NCBI GenBank assembly: GCA_016841005.1
Contig: JAEORG010000359.1
Coordinates: 1 to 15,715 of the forward strand
Source of the DNA: Candidatus Thorarchaeota archaeon
GTDB taxonomy: Archaea; Asgardarchaeota; Thorarchaeia; Thorarchaeales; Thorarchaeaceae
Direction of reading: 5' to 3'
DNA: 15,715 nt
Part shown: piece by piece, positions 12,838 to 15,715 of the stretch
Numbering within the stretch: the stretch's first letter is position 1
Layout: each line of letters begins with the position of its first letter
Program-made: the position numbers and the translations under genes
The notes under the pieces: generated by a model
Told to the model about the DNA's origin: nothing
The model's input: only the letters and a program-made list of their open reading frames with translations
Database searches by the model: none

Positions 12838-13500
12838 ATGTCACTTGAAACCGAGATACTAGAAATCACGCTTAGGGCTTTATCTATCTCAGGGATTGCT
12901 GCCCTATTAGCTGCGGGAATTGGATTACCAATTGGTGTCCTTCTGGGGATGTACAAATTCAGAGGACGTGGCACTATTACTGGTATCTTTAGAGCTCTTA
13001 TGAGCATGCCAACAGTGGCATTGGGTCTCCTTCTATACCTTCTATTTTCTCGCTCAGGTCCGCTTGGATTTTTCCAGCTGCTCTACACACCACTTGCATT
13101 AGTGATTGGACAAACAATACTTGTCATCCCATTCATGGTTAGTATAACCTCAGAAACTATAGTAGGTATTGACCCAGCAATTAGGGAATTATCTCGAACA
13201 CTTGGGGCTGATGAAAAATCTGCTGCCGCATCGGTTCTCAGAGAATCCTTGGGGGGTGTAGTTCTAGCGATATCCGCTAGTTTCAGCCGTGCCATCTCTG
13301 AACTAGGTGTCGCTCTCATGATAGGAGGGAATATCCAGGGATTGACGCGTGTATTAACTACATCAATAGCTCTAGAAACAACACGTGGTGAAATTGCATT
13401 AGGTATTGGACTCACTATTATCCTTCTTTCATTGATGGTCGTCTTCAACCTGTTGCTGAATCAAGCAGAAAAACGAGTGAGGTGGTGGTTATGGGAGTAG
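12838..13500 (+). CDS. tupB: Tungstate/molybdate ABC transporter permease TupB
   Basis: This 220-residue integral membrane subunit forms the oxyanion channel. It has about five or six hydrophobic helices: roughly 12-40, 55-72, 82-105, 145-165 and 188-212. The cytoplasmic EAA-type coupling loop, RELSRTLGADEKSAAASVLRESLGGV, is near residues 118-143, where the ATPase docks. MSMPTVALGLLLYLLFSRSGPLG near 57-79 is characteristic of TupB-type permeases. The ATG at 12838 is preceded by AGGAG at 12826-12830. It begins 20 bp after tupA and ends 10 bp inside tupC, which places it firmly in one operon. Confidence 0.88.
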   Translation: MSLETEILEITLRALSISGIAALLAAGIGLPIGVLLGMYKFRGRGTITGIFRALMSMPTVALGLLLYLLFSRSGPLGFFQLLYTPLALVIGQTILVIPFMVSITSETIVGIDPAIRELSRTLGADEKSAAASVLRESLGGVVLAISASFSRAISELGVALMIGGNIQGLTRVLTTSIALETTRGEIALGIGLTIILLSLMVVFNLLLNQAEKRVRWWLWE

Positions 13501-14564
13501 TAGAGCTTCGAAATGTATCTGTCGATTTTGATTCAACAAGAGCACTTGACCAAGTCAGTTTAAGAGTCAATTCAGGTGAGATGCTCTCTCTTATTGGACC
13601 TAACGGAGCTGGGAAGACAACTGCGCTTCGAATAATGGCAGGATTGCTAGAACCCTCTTCAGGTGAGGTTTTGTTCAACAATCAAAACTTAGTTGGAGCA
13701 GAGTTGATTACACTGAGAAAGACATGTACACTAGTCTTTCAAAAACCGACTGTTTTCAGTACTAGTGTCTTCAAGAATATAGCCTATGGACTAAGGGTAA
13801 GAAACATTTCAGAGGCTGAGATTGGAAGACGCGTTAAGAAGGCTTTAGAATTAGTAGAATTATATCAATTGAGAGATAGACATGCTAGAAGCCTCTCAGG
13901 TGGGGAACAGCGTAGAGTATGTCTAGCGATGGGGATCGTAATCGACCCGGAAATTCTCTTAGTCGATGAACCAACAGCGTATTTGGATTCCGAAAGTACT
14001 CGAATTGTCGAAACCGTTCTCAGAGATTTCAATGATGATAATGGTTCTACAGTTGTTATATCGACGCACAACTTGCTCCAAGCAGAGATTCTTACTCAAC
14101 AAGCTGCACTTATTCAGAATGGCAAGGTTCAACAAACAGGATTAATCTCAGATATTCTTCGTGATCAATTAGAATCTATGGTCTTTGATGATAATACACG
14201 GAACGTATTCATAGGAACAGCCCAGTTTGTAGATGGTCTATCTAAAGGTGTACGACTCGCAAGAGTAAAAATCAATGAAGAAGTATCATTTGATACGCTT
14301 ACAAATCGAGATGGAAAAGTGAAAGTTCGTATTCCTCCTGAAGACATTGTAGTTTCTCATAGTACAGTTATGTCAAGTGCTCGGAACACACTCAAGGGAC
14401 GAATTTTAGCTATTGAGAAAGAAGATGCCATGGCATTACTCACCATTGATGTTGGTGTAAATCTGGTTGCTCAGATTACAATCTCTTCACTTGAGAGTCT
14501 AAGTGTCTCATTAAATGATGAGGTGAATGTTACTTTCAAAGCATCATCTGTTCGAGTTTATTAA
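13491..14564 (+). CDS. tupC: Tungstate/molybdate ABC transporter ATPase TupC with C-terminal MOP/TOBE domain
   Basis: This is the ATP-hydrolysing subunit of the importer, at the inner face of the membrane. Numbered from the ATG at 13491: Walker A GPNGAGKTT 36-44, Q-loop VFQKPT near 82-87, signature LSGGEQRR near 135-142, Walker B ILLVDEPT near 155-162, and the H-loop STHN with His193. Residues about 305-357 form a TOBE/MOP-like domain (LKGRILAIEKEDAMALLTIDV onward). In molybdate importers such domains bind the oxyanion and can shut down transport when the cell is replete, so this pump may be feedback-inhibited. Many TupC proteins are shorter and lack this domain, so a ModC-like hybrid is a fair description. 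GAGGTGG lies just before the ATG, which falls 10 bp inside tupB; a GTG at 13482 is less likely. Confidence 0.86.
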   Translation: MGVVELRNVSVDFDSTRALDQVSLRVNSGEMLSLIGPNGAGKTTALRIMAGLLEPSSGEVLFNNQNLVGAELITLRKTCTLVFQKPTVFSTSVFKNIAYGLRVRNISEAEIGRRVKKALELVELYQLRDRHARSLSGGEQRRVCLAMGIVIDPEILLVDEPTAYLDSESTRIVETVLRDFNDDNGSTVVISTHNLLQAEILTQQAALIQNGKVQQTGLISDILRDQLESMVFDDNTRNVFIGTAQFVDGLSKGVRLARVKINEEVSFDTLTNRDGKVKVRIPPEDIVVSHSTVMSSARNTLKGRILAIEKEDAMALLTIDVGVNLVAQITISSLESLSVSLNDEVNVTFKASSVRVY

Positions 14565-14565
14565 A

Positions 14566-14593
14566 GCCGAAATGCATGACGAAACATAACAGT
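14566..14593. promoter_or_regulatory. Second ModE-box-like site, upstream of moaA
   Basis: GCCGAAATG at 14566-14574 and CATAACAGT at 14585-14593 are ten bases apart, exactly as in the tupA site. They match its arms at 6/9 and 8/9 positions. An AT-rich TTTATTAAAG just upstream (about 14557-14566) could be the TATA element, so the site would again cover the transcript start, 33 bp before the moaA ATG. The left arm is degenerate, so affinity may be weaker. A smaller ATAAC-A-GTTAT palindrome overlaps its right end. Confidence 0.5.
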
Positions 14594-14625
14594 TATCTTG
14601 ATGGAGAAAAAAATGAGGAAGGAAG

Positions 14626-15600
14626 ATGACTGCTGGAGAAAAGATAGAAACGATTGAAGAGGAAAAGAATTCACCTCTCATTGATCCATATTCCCGTCAA
14701 ATTGATTATCTTAGGATATCTCTTACACAGAACTGCAACCATGCATGTTTCTTCTGCCATCACGAAGGAGAGTCTGGAATAGGACATGAAATGGCTCCAG
14801 TGGAGATTGAGAATCTCGTTCGAGTTGCCAATCAGAGGGGTGTAAGGAGAATCAAGCTGACAGGTGGGGAAGCTCTTGTTCGTGAGGATATCATTGAGAT
14901 TGTCCGTCGCATTTCACCACTGACTGAAGACCTTTCACTTACAACAAATGGTTCAAAACTAGAGGAACTTGCGGTTTCATTGAAGGAAGCAGGTCTAAAT
15001 CGCGTAAATGTAAGTCTTCATACACTTAAGCCAGACCTTCATGAATCTATCACGGGAAGAAACAACCTCGAATCTGTGAAGAGAGGTATTGAATCAGCCA
15101 TTCAAGTGGGTCTGCATCCTGTAAAAATCAATATGGCTGTGCTCCGTGGGTTGAATGTAGATGAGATACCAGAACTCATGAAATATGCAGGTCAAATTGG
15201 AGCTATCTTACAACTCATTGAGCTTCAAACCCTCCCTAGCGATGATGAATGGAAGGAATTCTGGTTTGATTTGACTAATATTGAAGATGATTTAAGAAAG
15301 AGAGCTATACACATCGAGCAACGATCACTTCACGGTCGAAAACAGTATACTGTACCTGTTGCCGATATAAGTGTCAAGATAGAAGTTGTGAAACCAAACC
15401 ACAACCAATCATTCTGCCAAAGATGCACTCGTCTTCGTGTCACGTCCGATGGAAAGCTGAAACCCTGTCTACTTAGGCAAGATAATCTGGTTGAAGTTCA
15501 TTCTCTACTTGAGAATGACTCTCCAGATGCATTAGTAAACGAAGCATTAGAGAGAGCAGTACGATTACGCGAACCATTTTGGAAAGGTGATGTTGAATGA
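14626..15600 (+). CDS. moaA: GTP 3',8-cyclase MoaA (radical SAM, molybdenum/tungsten cofactor biosynthesis)
   Basis: MoaA performs the first step of pterin cofactor synthesis, converting GTP to 3',8-cyclo-7,8-dihydro-GTP by radical SAM chemistry in the cytoplasm. The N-terminal cluster motif CNHACFFC (Cys37, Cys41, Cys44; CX3CX2C) and TGGEALVREDI near 79-89 bind the SAM cluster and SAM. NVSLHT near 123-128 and the C-terminal CQRCTRLRVTSDGKLKPC (Cys264, Cys267, Cys281; CX2CX13C) hold the second [4Fe-4S] cluster that positions GTP. It reads GGEAL where GGEPL is usual, and it ends in GDVE without the terminal Gly-Gly of many bacterial MoaA. The ATG at 14626 follows GAGGAAGGAAG. It overlaps moaE by 4 bp (ATGA). 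The 324-residue length is normal. Confidence 0.93.
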   Translation: MTAGEKIETIEEEKNSPLIDPYSRQIDYLRISLTQNCNHACFFCHHEGESGIGHEMAPVEIENLVRVANQRGVRRIKLTGGEALVREDIIEIVRRISPLTEDLSLTTNGSKLEELAVSLKEAGLNRVNVSLHTLKPDLHESITGRNNLESVKRGIESAIQVGLHPVKINMAVLRGLNVDEIPELMKYAGQIGAILQLIELQTLPSDDEWKEFWFDLTNIEDDLRKRAIHIEQRSLHGRKQYTVPVADISVKIEVVKPNHNQSFCQRCTRLRVTSDGKLKPCLLRQDNLVEVHSLLENDSPDALVNEALERAVRLREPFWKGDVE

Positions 15601-15715
15601 TACAAATTGTTGATGATGATTTTTCGATTGATGAAGTGGTTAAGGGCACACGACGGCCATCAATGGGAGCAGTTGTGTTATTCCTGGGAACCGTCCGAGA
15701 TATGACCCGTGGGAA
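15597..15715 (+). CDS. moaE: Molybdopterin synthase large subunit MoaE (5' part only)
   Basis: The frame opens at the ATGA overlap with the moaA stop and runs off the window after 39 codons. The visible peptide starts MIQIVDDDFSIDEVV and contains GAVVLFLGTVRDMTRG, which is the conserved N-terminal strand and loop of MoaE (GAvv.F.G.VR). MoaE carries the active site that adds two sulfurs from MoaD to cyclic pyranopterin monophosphate. The catalytic lysines lie beyond the window. It is translated in coupling with moaA. Confidence 0.85.
   Translation, partial: MIQIVDDDFSIDEVVKGTRRPSMGAVVLFLGTVRDMTRG

Overview
The window most likely comes from an archaeon with an AT-rich genome. The reasons are AT-rich TATA-like elements upstream of several starts with no clear bacterial -35/-10 pairs, an archaeal-type iron-sulfur flavoprotein (CX2CX2CX5C), a ThiI with the CXXC + Cys pattern described for methanogen ThiI and no rhodanese domain, a luciferase-like oxidoreductase of the kind that often uses F420 in archaea, and a free 77-residue CxxC thioredoxin paired with a permease. 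An Asgard-type lineage is possible, but I cannot show it from the sequence. Genes are packed closely; the longest gap is 278 bp (5823-6100). No rRNA, tRNA, IS element or CRISPR array was seen.

Layout. 38-2731 (+): TrmO-type tRNA methyltransferase, a MetE-like methyltransferase with an altered metal site, and a luciferase-like oxidoreductase. 2771-4016 (-): a two-gene unit of a ThiI that lacks the THUMP domain and a 93-residue unknown protein overlapping it by 8 bp. 4190-5822 (+), divergent from thiI: LarE with three conserved cysteines, and a class I SAM methyltransferase. 5823-7695 (+): a leader rich in inverted repeats, a GNAT-like protein, and an overlapping iron-sulfur flavoprotein, ending in a hairpin terminator. 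7711-8697 (-): threonine/serine dehydratase. 8862-10728 (+): COG0701-type permease, CxxC thioredoxin, an unknown 98-residue protein and a 53-residue zinc-ribbon protein, preceded by a perfect 9+9 bp palindrome. 10816-11751 (+): a phosphoribosyltransferase-like protein. 11819-15715 (+): tupA-tupB-tupC followed by moaA and the start of moaE.

How the genes fit together. The right-hand 4 kb is a molybdenum/tungsten module: TupABC imports the oxyanion, and MoaA and MoaE make the pterin that holds it. The main regulatory observation is a 28-bp inverted repeat, ACCGTTATG-N10-CATAACGGT, just before tupA, and a second copy of the same geometry (14 of 18 arm positions identical) just before moaA. Both resemble the ModE box and suggest one Mo/W regulon controlled by a regulator encoded elsewhere. 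The middle of the window is rich in sulfur and redox chemistry: two PP-loop sulfur transferases back to back, both apparently of the Fe-S-cluster type, an Fe-S flavoprotein, a dithiol thioredoxin and a Cys-rich ribbon. Three genes (thiI, its partner and probably tupA) appear to start with TTG.
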